DNA from: Desulfurococcaceae archaeon
GTDB lineage: Archaea > Thermoproteota > Thermoprotei_A > Sulfolobales > Desulfurococcaceae
Assembly: GCA_023269765.1 (NCBI GenBank)
Contig: JAGDWH010000010.1
Location: forward strand, 1 to 5,652
DNA length: 5,652 bases
Direction of reading: 5' to 3'
Of the stretch, positions 1 through 5,475 are shown one piece after another. Below the pieces are notes generated by a model, which ran no database searches, was not told the DNA's origin, and saw only the letters and a list, made by a program, of their open reading frames with translations. The translations under genes and the position numbers were made by a program. How positions within the stretch are numbered: the stretch's first letter is position 1; each line of letters opens with the position of its first letter.

Positions 1-40
1 CCGGGTGTTGCCCGGCCACTATGGCCGGGTCGGGCGCCGC
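1..40 (-). rRNA. rrf: 5S ribosomal RNA, 5' part (cut by window edge)
   Basis: Read on the minus strand, the first 40 nt begin GCGGCGCCCGACCCGGCC and continue into a GGCCGGGCAACACCCGG block. This is the hallmark 5' portion of archaeal 5S rRNA: helix I 5' strand, then the helix II strand, then the conserved CAACACCCGG leading into loop B. Only the 5' third is present and the rest lies left of the window. The 5' end is set at position 40 from helix I and from a TATA box 24-33 nt upstream. No 16S or 23S sequence precedes it, which fits the unlinked 5S genes of Crenarchaeota. The close resemblance to Desulfurococcales 5S is from memory, not a search. Confidence 0.9.
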
Positions 41-63
41 ATGTGCTACTAGATTCTTACAGG

Positions 64-74
64 TTTTTAAAGCT
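64..74 (-). promoter_or_regulatory. TATA box (box A) for the 5S rRNA gene
   Basis: The minus strand reads AGCTTTAAAAA here, matching the archaeal box A. It is centred about 27-29 nt before the predicted 5S start at position 40, the expected distance. The stop codon TAA of the 89-aa zinc-ribbon gene (positions 69-67) lies inside the box, so the promoter partly overlaps coding sequence. Confidence 0.7.
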
Positions 75-336
75 TGCTCTTTTCAACGGCGTATATACCC
101 CTTATTTTCATTTGTCCACCACACTTAGGACACTTGCCTTTGAGAAGCCCAATGAAGTCCCCTGCTTCGTAGTCTCTTTCTAGCTTGTAATTGCACTGCA
201 TACATGCCAGAACTTCCCTAATAGCATATTCAGGTTTGCGTTTTCTTCTAGTTCGAAGTGCGTTGTATAAGTAGTAGATTAGTATGAGTGCTAGGAGTAT
301 TGCAATAATTACGTTTGTGACCTGCTCGCCGTTCAT
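67..336 (-). CDS. Small membrane-anchored zinc-ribbon protein, function unknown
   Basis: An 89-aa protein with two visible parts. Residues 8-27 form one hydrophobic membrane helix, followed by a very basic patch (RTRRKRK, residues 28-34) that by the positive-inside rule puts the C-terminal part in the cytoplasm. Residues 45-72 carry two Cys pairs, CMQC (C45, C48) and CPKC (C69, C72), the layout of a zinc ribbon with a 20-residue spacer. No catalytic motif is visible and I cannot assign a named family. The ATG at 336 is preceded by GGGTGA, a Shine-Dalgarno match that overlaps the stop codon of the upstream DUF1512 gene. The genes are 6 nt apart, so co-transcription and probably coupled translation are likely. 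Binding of nucleic acid or protein by the ribbon is an inference only. Confidence 0.8.
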   Translation of the reverse strand: MNGEQVTNVIIAILLALILIYYLYNALRTRRKRKPEYAIREVLACMQCNYKLERDYEAGDFIGLLKGKCPKCGGQMKIRGIYAVEKSKL

Positions 337-342
337 GACTCG

Positions 343-1449
343 TCACCCGGGTACGCCTATGGTATTTCCAATGCAAGCTACTATTACTGTTGCATTGGGC
401 TTCGTGTGCTCTTCAATAAGCTTTTCAAGGTACAGTAGAGTCCTCTCTGCCGCTTCAAACACTTCTTTTTTCATGACTGTTATGGCATCTCTCAAGTCCA
501 TTTTTATGACTATGGCTCTTAGCGGTATGTTGTACTTGGCTGCCGCTCTCTCTATGGCTATTTTCTCGGGCCCGGGATCTCCTATTGCCGCTCCATATCC
601 CTCAGCGACAGACCCTACTTCCTCGCCCTCAAGTTTTAATGCAGCATCAATTGTCACAATTAAATCCACCGCACCCCTTAGCTCTTCTACGAGCTTGTTA
701 ATGACTGCTCCTGGATGTCCCACATTACTGCCAGGGCCCTCGGCCTTTACTAAGAGTATCCTCCTCTCCTTGTAGAACACTTCGAAAACGCTGGTGTCAT
801 CTACTACTCTTCGTGATCTAACCTCGCCCTTTTCTGCTAGCATGTAGGCTATCAAGGGACCTACGCTGTCTCCTATAGGCATGCCCTGCGTGAATGGTGT
901 GAGTGCTTCGTGGTATGTTTGAACGATTTTTAGAATTTGCGGCATTAAGTATTGGAGCTGCATTATCAGTATATAATTGTTTTCCTTTTCTCCGACGAGG
1001 ATATAGTGCCTAACTATCTTGTATATGTAGTTAAGTGCTGCAACTATTGCAAGAGAAGACTCGATAAGGCTTCTCTCGTGCTTACTCAACTTAGGCAGGG
1101 CTTCTGCCACTATAGACCTTGTGTGATTTTCGTAAACTCTTATCAGGTGATCGAGCCTCTTTATTATGTCTGTAGGCTCTATTTCTACTGGCTCGATAAA
1201 GAAGGCTTCAGTAATTCTGTTAATTAAGACTTCGGGATTACTTGACCCGAGGCCGTGAAGAATGTTTCTTACTTTTTGCTTGTCTTCTTCTAAAATAGAC
1301 TTGATAACACTGAGCTTCGTCTTCAGCTCTAATATCCACAGCTTGAGTTGTATTCTCTGGTAAAGCCCCGTTATGAGCAATATGAACAGTGCTAGCCAGA
1401 TTAGCTGAACCAGCACACCAGTATCCAGCAAGTACAACCCCTTAACCAC
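343..1449 (-). CDS. DUF1512 family membrane-anchored archaeal protein
   Basis: A 368-aa protein recognised as DUF1512, an archaea-specific family without known function. Residues 11-30 form an N-terminal membrane helix. Residues 31-185 are mostly helical and charged. The C-terminal domain (about 186-368) has glycine-rich conserved blocks: GDSVGPL (193-199), GPGSNVGHPG (238-247), EGYGAAIGDPGPEK (283-296) and the terminal GNTIGVPG (361-368). Such loops suggest a nucleotide, phosphate or metal site, but no known catalytic triad can be named. Length and domain order look complete. The start is uncertain. The longest frame begins with GTG at 1449, but a TATA-like box at 1463-1472 would place transcription start near 1442. 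A GGGG run (1441-1438) sits 6 nt before TTG at 1431, which would give 362 aa and keep the whole membrane helix. It is followed 6 nt later by the zinc-ribbon gene, so the two probably act together at the membrane. Confidence 0.87.
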   Translation of the reverse strand: MVKGLYLLDTGVLVQLIWLALFILLITGLYQRIQLKLWILELKTKLSVIKSILEEDKQKVRNILHGLGSSNPEVLINRITEAFFIEPVEIEPTDIIKRLDHLIRVYENHTRSIVAEALPKLSKHERSLIESSLAIVAALNYIYKIVRHYILVGEKENNYILIMQLQYLMPQILKIVQTYHEALTPFTQGMPIGDSVGPLIAYMLAEKGEVRSRRVVDDTSVFEVFYKERRILLVKAEGPGSNVGHPGAVINKLVEELRGAVDLIVTIDAALKLEGEEVGSVAEGYGAAIGDPGPEKIAIERAAAKYNIPLRAIVIKMDLRDAITVMKKEVFEAAERTLLYLEKLIEEHTKPNATVIVACIGNTIGVPG

Positions 1450-1462
1450 AATTTAGAGGGGG

Positions 1463-1472
1463 TTTAATAAAG
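1463..1472 (-). promoter_or_regulatory. Probable TATA box of the DUF1512/zinc-ribbon unit
   Basis: The minus strand reads CTTTATTAAA between the tRNA-Ala 3' end and the DUF1512 gene. Its spacing predicts a transcript start near 1442, slightly inside the longest DUF1512 frame, which favours the downstream TTG start at 1431. Read-through from the tRNA gene is the alternative source of transcript. Confidence 0.5.
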
Positions 1473-1482
1473 AGTAGTGCTA

Positions 1483-1587
<105 letters not shown>

Positions 1588-1612
1588 ACCTAAAAGTACT
1601 TGACTACTACTG

Positions 1613-1626
1613 GGCTTTTAAAATAT
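1613..1626 (-). promoter_or_regulatory. TATA box for tRNA-Ala
   Basis: The minus strand reads TATTTTAAAAGCCC about 27-39 nt upstream of the tRNA 5' end at 1587, inside the 50-bp gap after the tyrS stop codon. Its position implies a short 5' leader to be removed by RNase P. The tRNA therefore need not depend on tyrS transcription. Confidence 0.65.
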
Positions 1627-1637
1627 TCACGAGCCGA

Positions 1638-2738
1638 TTACCTAGTAATCTTTGCCTGCAGTAGTTCTTCTAAGAGCTTGGTTGTCTCCTTGCTTGAAAA
1701 CAGCTTTATTTGTATGTTACCTACCAGCTTAATGAGCGCGTCTGCTGTGGCGTTTTTGAGATCAAGTGGGTGTATTTTACCCTGCGCGTACATTGCTTCG
1801 AGCTCTTCAATGCTGTATACATCTATAGGCCCTCCATATTGAGCGGGTCTCTCGATGTGTAGCACAAAGCCGGGTTGTTGAAACAGCAAGTACTTGTTTA
1901 TTTCTATAATTGGGTTGAACTCGATAACTCTTGGTGGACAGTAGGCGTCCATGAGTTTCTTTCTAATGATCTCTGGCGCGTCGTGGACGAATATTGCTGT
2001 TTCTGGTTTGCTCTTGCTCATTTTGACTTCCGACGCTGCCTCATCTACTTCTAGTTCTCTTAGCTGTGCCGGCTTCTTCTCGGGTCCTCTTATACCTGAT
2101 ATTAGGGGGGTGTGTATGGCCACCGGCTTTTTGAATCCAAGCTTTTCTGCTAGATCTCTTGCAAGCATGTGTGCTTTTCTCTGATCTAGCCCGCCTAGGG
2201 CTATGTCGAGGTCTAGGTAGAATATGTCTGTTACCTGCATTAGCGGGTATATTAGCTTAGAGAAGTCCGTTTCTGCCTCATTAGCCGTTCTACCCATTAT
2301 TGTGAGCGCTCTCTTGACTCTAGCGAGACTAGTTCTCTTCGCCGCCTTTATCAGTATCTCCCAGTACTCCTTGTCGCTGACCAGGTCTTCCGCATCTATG
2401 TATTTAACCCGAGTTTCTGGCACTCCTACGGCTTCGAGAACTTTTCGAGTATACCTGGCCGCCTTTCTAATAAGCTCCATGTCTCCGCCGAGCTTGTCAT
2501 TTATATATGCGTGCCACGTGGCTTCGAGCACGTAAAACTCCACCCCTACATCAACGAGGTCTTTAACCTTGTACATCCAAACAAGCCATCCAATGTGGAC
2601 AAGGCCGCTTGGCTCAAAACCCAAGTAGCCTTTTACCCTCTCCTCTCTCGAAAGCAGTGCTGCGAGCTCGTCTCTAGTTACAACCTCAACTGTATTGCGC
2701 AAGACAATGCTCAGCTTATCAAGGCTTCCCGCGCCCAC
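1638..2738 (-). CDS. tyrS: Tyrosyl-tRNA synthetase (archaeal type)
   Basis: This 366-aa class I synthetase charges tRNA-Tyr with tyrosine using ATP in the cytoplasm. The HIGH-type signature is HIGW (48-51), preceded by GFEPSG (40-45), and the KMSKS loop is intact at 239-243. By comparison with the Methanocaldococcus enzyme, the tyrosine pocket residues are Y38, Y164, Q168, D171 (YPLMQVTD) and Q186 (GGLDQR). Length fits the compact archaeal form, which lacks the bacterial C-terminal tRNA-binding domain. The start is GTG at 2738. An in-frame stop lies not far upstream and a TATA box at 2782-2788 predicts a leader of about 20 nt. No strong Shine-Dalgarno is seen; AGGCGA at a suitable distance is only a weak match. 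The gene lies on the same strand downstream of the hydrolase gene, separated by 157 bp and with its own promoter. Confidence 0.97.
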   Translation of the reverse strand: MGAGSLDKLSIVLRNTVEVVTRDELAALLSREERVKGYLGFEPSGLVHIGWLVWMYKVKDLVDVGVEFYVLEATWHAYINDKLGGDMELIRKAARYTRKVLEAVGVPETRVKYIDAEDLVSDKEYWEILIKAAKRTSLARVKRALTIMGRTANEAETDFSKLIYPLMQVTDIFYLDLDIALGGLDQRKAHMLARDLAEKLGFKKPVAIHTPLISGIRGPEKKPAQLRELEVDEAASEVKMSKSKPETAIFVHDAPEIIRKKLMDAYCPPRVIEFNPIIEINKYLLFQQPGFVLHIERPAQYGGPIDVYSIEELEAMYAQGKIHPLDLKNATADALIKLVGNIQIKLFSSKETTKLLEELLQAKITR

Positions 2739-2780
2739 GTGAATTCGCCTAAAGCTTCTATTCCCTTAATTCCCCGGTAA

Positions 2781-2790
2781 CTTTTATAGC
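2781..2790 (-). promoter_or_regulatory. TATA box for tyrS
   Basis: The minus strand reads GCTATAAAAG, a strong archaeal box A. Centred near 2785, it predicts transcription start around 2758-2760, about 20 nt before the GTG start at 2738. Confidence 0.7.
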
Positions 2791-2864
2791 TTGTAGTTGC
2801 TCTGCCCCTAGAGTCATATGTGCGCGCTGAAAACACGGCTAACTCTTCATAGTAGCAATTAATT

Positions 2865-2880
2865 GGGGTAGAAAACAACT
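2865..2880 (-). terminator. Possible U-rich terminator after the hydrolase gene
   Basis: About 15 nt past the hydrolase stop, the minus strand has GTTGTTTTCTACCCC with a T4 run. Archaeal RNA polymerase can stop at short U tracts without a hairpin, so this could end the hydrolase transcript before the separate tyrS promoter. The tract is short and the call is weak. Confidence 0.25.
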
Positions 2881-2895
2881 AACCGATTTAAGTGA

Positions 2896-3588
2896 CTATT
2901 GAGGAGGGTAGGTGTAAGATTCGCCTGGTTTCAAGATGACTACTTTAACCCCGGTTTTTTCCTCGACGAGCTTCTTGAACTCCCAGGGGTCGGCCTGTAT
3001 TACTGGGAAAGTATTGTAGTGCATTGGAATGACTACTCGAGGTTTTATGAGCTCGACGGCCTTGGCTGCTTCTTTAACACCCATCGTAAAGTGCCCGCCT
3101 ATTGGTAGCATTGCTATGTCAGGGTTGTAAAGCTCTCCTATGAAGGCCATTTCAGCAAATAATCCTGTGTCGCCCGCGTGATATATCTTGACGTCAAGCC
3201 CGCCAACGACGACTCCTACGGGTGCCCCCCTAGTACTGCTGTGCAAAGCAGGAGTCAGTACTACTTCGAGGTCACCTATTTTAAGCCTGCCTCCTATATT
3301 ACCGCCAATGCTTTTTACTCCCTGTTCCCTGGCGTATTCCGCCAGTTCGTAGATGCCTATTATAGTCGCGCCGGTTGCTTTTGCTATGTCTATTGCGTTA
3401 CCCAGGTGATCCCCGTGGTCGTGCGTTACAACTATGTAATCTATTTTTTTGTTTAAGTAATCACTGAGCTTTGCAGGGCTCTGTGGGTTTTCGACCCACG
3501 GGTCTATTAGGACTGTCTTGGGGGATCCATCTAGCCCTGTTAAGACCACTTCAAAAAAGCTGTGGCCTAGGTACTTTATGAGAGCCAT
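2896..3588 (-). CDS. UPF0173-type metal-dependent hydrolase (metallo-beta-lactamase fold)
   Basis: A 230-aa single-domain protein of the metallo-beta-lactamase superfamily, matching the UPF0173/YtkL-type group in size and motif order. Metal ligands are visible: the THDHGDH block (H56, H58, D60, H61), H116 (PALHSS), D140 (HAGDTG) and H190 (PMHYNTFP). GGHFTMG (164-170) is a further family block. It should bind two zinc or similar ions and hydrolyse a substrate not yet defined for this family. It is not a beta-lactamase and lacks the beta-CASP region of RNA-processing members. No signal peptide is seen, so it is probably cytoplasmic. The ATG at 3588 has a GGGGGG run (3598-3593) 4 nt upstream. 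The gene is divergent from map across a 92-bp gap, which suggests a shared promoter region. Confidence 0.93.
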   Translation of the reverse strand: MALIKYLGHSFFEVVLTGLDGSPKTVLIDPWVENPQSPAKLSDYLNKKIDYIVVTHDHGDHLGNAIDIAKATGATIIGIYELAEYAREQGVKSIGGNIGGRLKIGDLEVVLTPALHSSTRGAPVGVVVGGLDVKIYHAGDTGLFAEMAFIGELYNPDIAMLPIGGHFTMGVKEAAKAVELIKPRVVIPMHYNTFPVIQADPWEFKKLVEEKTGVKVVILKPGESYTYPPQ

Positions 3589-3613
3589 GAAACCCCCCAG
3601 TAGCCAATTTACC

Positions 3614-3632
3614 TCATTAAAGCTAAAAAACT
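3614..3632. promoter_or_regulatory. AT-rich patch with overlapping divergent TATA boxes
   Basis: The plus strand contains CTAAAAAAC (3623-3631), placed for a map transcript starting near 3652-3655. The minus strand contains GCTTTAATG (3623-3615), placed for a hydrolase transcript starting near 3593-3596. No other good TATA box is visible in the gap, so this patch probably serves both genes. Confidence 0.5.
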
Positions 3633-3668
3633 AGAATTGAGTGTGCAGATATCATCTTGAATGAGTGC

Positions 3669-3674
3669 GGGGGG
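3669..3674 (+). promoter_or_regulatory. G-run ribosome binding site of map
   Basis: GGGGGG lies 6 nt before the ATG at 3681. It can pair with the CCUCC of the 16S 3' end using G:U wobble. It supports the ATG over the TTG eight codons upstream, which has no such site and lies almost at the predicted transcript start. Confidence 0.55.
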
Positions 3675-3680
3675 CCGAGC

Positions 3681-4580
3681 ATGATTGATGAAGAGGCGCT
3701 CAAAAAACTAGTAAAGGCAGGCGAAATTGCCAAGAGGGTGCGTGAATACGCTGAAAAGCTCGTCAAACCGGGCGCGAAGCTACTAGACATTGCAGAGTTG
3801 CTGGAAAAGCGCATTAGAGAGCTCGGCGGCGAGCCGGCATTTCCAGTTAACATAGGAATAAATGAAGTGGCTGCTCACTACACGCCGGTTTTGTCGGATG
3901 TAACCATGCTACCAGATAACTCCATTGTAAAAATAGACATAGGCGTGCACGTCGACGGGTTTATAGCTGATACTGCAGTAACTATTTCTCTTAACCCCGC
4001 TTTCGAGGGACTAGTAGAAGCTGCTAGACTTGCACTTGAAAAAGCTCTAGAGGCTTTTCGCCCGGGCATAAGGGCGTCTGAGTTGGGCAGCGTCATTGAA
4101 AAGGCCATCAAGTCGGCCGGCTACAAGTCTATTAAAAACTTGAGTGGGCATGGAATGGCGAGATACGTTATACACAGTGGCGTGACTATACCAAACTTCG
4201 GGGACGTTTTTTCTTGGCACAGGCTTGAAGAGGGGGTCTACGCAATTGAGCCTTTTGCAACCAATGGCGTTGGCTTAGTAGAGGAGGCCCCACTAGTCAC
4301 TATATATGCATTAAAGCAGAAAACAAGGCGTCTTTTGCAGCAAGCCGAGCACTTCTACAATAAGGTCTATGGCGAGAGAAGGACCCTGCCATTTACGCTA
4401 AGGTGGTATGTTAGGAGTGCCGACGAGTATTCGAGTGCACTAGAAGTGCTCAACTTGTTAAAGAAGTGCAAGTGCCTTGTAGAGTATCCCGTTCTAGTTG
4501 AAAAAGGAAGGGGTTTAGTATCTCAGTTTGAGCACACGATTGTGGTTTTGAAAAACGAAGTTGTAGTTACAACTGCTTGA
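3681..4580 (+). CDS. map: Methionine aminopeptidase, type II (archaeal)
   Basis: A 299-aa cytoplasmic enzyme that removes the initiator methionine from new proteins whose second residue is small. Pita-bread fold residues are all present: catalytic H66 (AHYTP) and metal ligands D86 (KIDIG), D97 (IADTA), H157 (SGHGM), E190 (AIEPF) and E284 (QFEHT), with H165 (VIHSG) also conserved. The spacing matches the Pyrococcus enzyme with a shift of about four residues. The roughly 60-residue insert between E190 and E284 (helical, around 210-265) marks type II rather than type I. The frame could open at TTG 3657 (307 aa), but ATG 3681 has a G-run ribosome binding site and fits the family start. The gene is divergent from the hydrolase gene and runs tail-to-tail with the RAM-domain gene 18 bp away. 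Confidence 0.97.
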   Translation: MIDEEALKKLVKAGEIAKRVREYAEKLVKPGAKLLDIAELLEKRIRELGGEPAFPVNIGINEVAAHYTPVLSDVTMLPDNSIVKIDIGVHVDGFIADTAVTISLNPAFEGLVEAARLALEKALEAFRPGIRASELGSVIEKAIKSAGYKSIKNLSGHGMARYVIHSGVTIPNFGDVFSWHRLEEGVYAIEPFATNGVGLVEEAPLVTIYALKQKTRRLLQQAEHFYNKVYGERRTLPFTLRWYVRSADEYSSALEVLNLLKKCKCLVEYPVLVEKGRGLVSQFEHTIVVLKNEVVVTTA

Positions 4581-4599
4581 GGCTGGTTGTTGACCAGTC
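4581..4599. terminator. Hairpin between convergent map and RAM genes
   Basis: GGCTGGT-TGTTG-ACCAGTC forms a 7-bp stem (one G:T wobble) with a 5-nt loop and fills the 18-bp gap between the two stop codons. It could stop or protect transcripts from both sides. It lacks a T run on either strand, so termination is an inference. Confidence 0.3.
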
Positions 4600-4853
4600 T
4601 ACTTGGTCCTCTCCTCGACTACTATCATTGTAACAGTAGTTCTAATGTCGGGAAGCTTCCTTATCTTGTTGGTTACTATTTCCCTTATTCTTTCAAGCGC
4701 ATCAGTTTCCACTTTTACGACAATATCATACGTACCGTAGACTATGTAAGCCTCCTTTACCTCGGGGATTTTCATCAGCTCATCTAATACTTTGCTCTCA
4801 GCACCTATCTCTGTTTGTATTAGGATTATGGCAGATTTCGTGCTCTTCTGCAC
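4599..4853 (-). CDS. Stand-alone Lrp/AsnC ligand-binding (RAM) domain protein
   Basis: An 84-aa protein corresponding only to the C-terminal RAM domain of Lrp/AsnC regulators, with no helix-turn-helix. The alpha-beta sandwich order fits: strand AIILIQTE (8-15), helix (18-29), strand AYIVYG (35-40), the conserved GTYDIVVKV turn (40-48), a helix (51-66) and a final strand with TTVTMIVVEE (72-81). Family members form rings and bind amino acids or similar small ligands at subunit interfaces. Some stand-alone archaeal versions are thought to modulate partner regulators, but no partner gene is present here. The start is GTG at 4853. A stop codon lies directly upstream in frame, and a GGGGG run at 4864-4860 is 6 nt away. 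It is divergent from tsr3. Confidence 0.92.
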   Translation of the reverse strand: MQKSTKSAIILIQTEIGAESKVLDELMKIPEVKEAYIVYGTYDIVVKVETDALERIREIVTNKIRKLPDIRTTVTMIVVEERTK

Positions 4854-4885
4854 TTAATACCCCCAGATATTACTATTTCGTCCTT

Positions 4886-4896
4886 GGTAAATAAGC
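4886..4896. promoter_or_regulatory. AT-rich patch, likely TATA box of tsr3 and of the RAM gene
   Basis: The plus strand reads GGTAAATAAGC, centred about 23-25 nt before the tsr3 ATG at 4913, so the tsr3 transcript would be leaderless or nearly so. The minus strand of the same patch reads GCTTATTTACC, predicting a RAM transcript start near 4865 with its G-run ribosome binding site in a 12-nt leader. Confidence 0.5.
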
Positions 4897-4912
4897 ATTT
4901 TTGGCGTACCTA

Positions 4913-5470
4913 ATGGAGCCGAGCAGGGAGGTCAGAGTCTACGCGCTCCTTTACTACGAAGACAGCCCGGATAAGAACACGGCTCTTAAAATGGTACGCT
5001 TTGGATTGGCTACTCGAGTAGTAAGTAGAAAAAGCATTAGGAGCAGGCCACTTGTTCTTAATCCGTACAGCGAAGATTACCTCGGTCCGTGGTTGAGGAG
5101 TTACGCGCTCGAGCATGGAATACTAGTTGTTGACGCAAGCTGGAAGAAACTTGCGAGAAGGCACTTTAGTGGCATTAAGGGTATTCACGTAAAGCTCCCT
5201 CCACTACTACCTGGAAATCCGGTGAACTATGGAAAGCCCTGCATACTTTCAAGCATAGAAGCTGTCGCAGCATCACTCTACATACTAGGTTTTGTAGAGC
5301 AGTATAATAAGCTCCTTAGATTGTATAAGTGGATGTCTACTTTCCACGAGCTCAATAAAGAATTGCTAAGTCTCTATTCATCGGCGAACAGCGTTGATGA
5401 AGTAATGAGAATCATAGAAGACTACTGGGGTTCGCGCGAAGTTTGCTACATAGTAGCCGGAGAAGAGTAG
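4913..5470 (+). CDS. tsr3: 16S rRNA aminocarboxypropyltransferase Tsr3 (DUF367)
   Basis: A 185-aa Tsr3-family enzyme. The family transfers the 3-amino-3-carboxypropyl group of S-adenosylmethionine to a hypermodified uridine in the small-subunit rRNA P-site loop. Family blocks in order are NTALKMVRFGLA (22-33), VLNPYSEDYL (48-57), VDASW (73-77), LPGNPVNYGKPCILSSIEA (99-117), ASLYILGF (120-127) and KWMSTFHELNKELL (139-152). Length is typical of archaeal members. The frame also opens at TTG 4901, but ATG 4913 fits the family start and the promoter spacing, giving a leaderless transcript. Some positions differ from the forms I remember: NTA for CTG/CTA, DASW for DCSW and KWMSTF for KWGHTF. The frame is intact and most likely functional. 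It is divergent from the RAM gene and tail-to-tail with the RNase P RNA gene. Confidence 0.93.
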   Translation: MEPSREVRVYALLYYEDSPDKNTALKMVRFGLATRVVSRKSIRSRPLVLNPYSEDYLGPWLRSYALEHGILVVDASWKKLARRHFSGIKGIHVKLPPLLPGNPVNYGKPCILSSIEAVAASLYILGFVEQYNKLLRLYKWMSTFHELNKELLSLYSSANSVDEVMRIIEDYWGSREVCYIVAGEE

Positions 5471-5475
5471 GATGT

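Noticed and set aside
284..775. 163-aa plus-strand open frame opposite DUF1512
   Set aside because: It is antisense to a recognised conserved gene, is Ser/Thr/Ala-rich low-complexity as expected from a reverse-strand shadow, and has no promoter or ribosome binding site.
1951..2780. Three plus-strand frames opposite tyrS
   Set aside because: All lie antisense to a complete synthetase gene with every catalytic motif; their proteins show no family features.
2800..2890. Possible C/D-box guide RNA or small RNA between the hydrolase gene and tyrS
   Set aside because: ATGAAGA- and CTGA-like strings occur but not as properly ordered C and D boxes on one strand. A weak AGAGT/ACTCT inverted pairing is too poor to support an RNA gene.
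2899..3456. Two plus-strand frames opposite the hydrolase gene
   Set aside because: They are shadows of a gene with intact metal-binding motifs, and their composition is unlike that of a conserved protein.
3623..4111. Two minus-strand frames across the map gene and its leader
   Set aside because: They are Ser/Ala-rich antisense frames to a clear methionine aminopeptidase, without supporting signals.
4587..4787. 66-aa plus-strand frame opposite the RAM gene
   Set aside because: The minus-strand reading has the RAM fold pattern and a ribosome binding site; this frame has neither.
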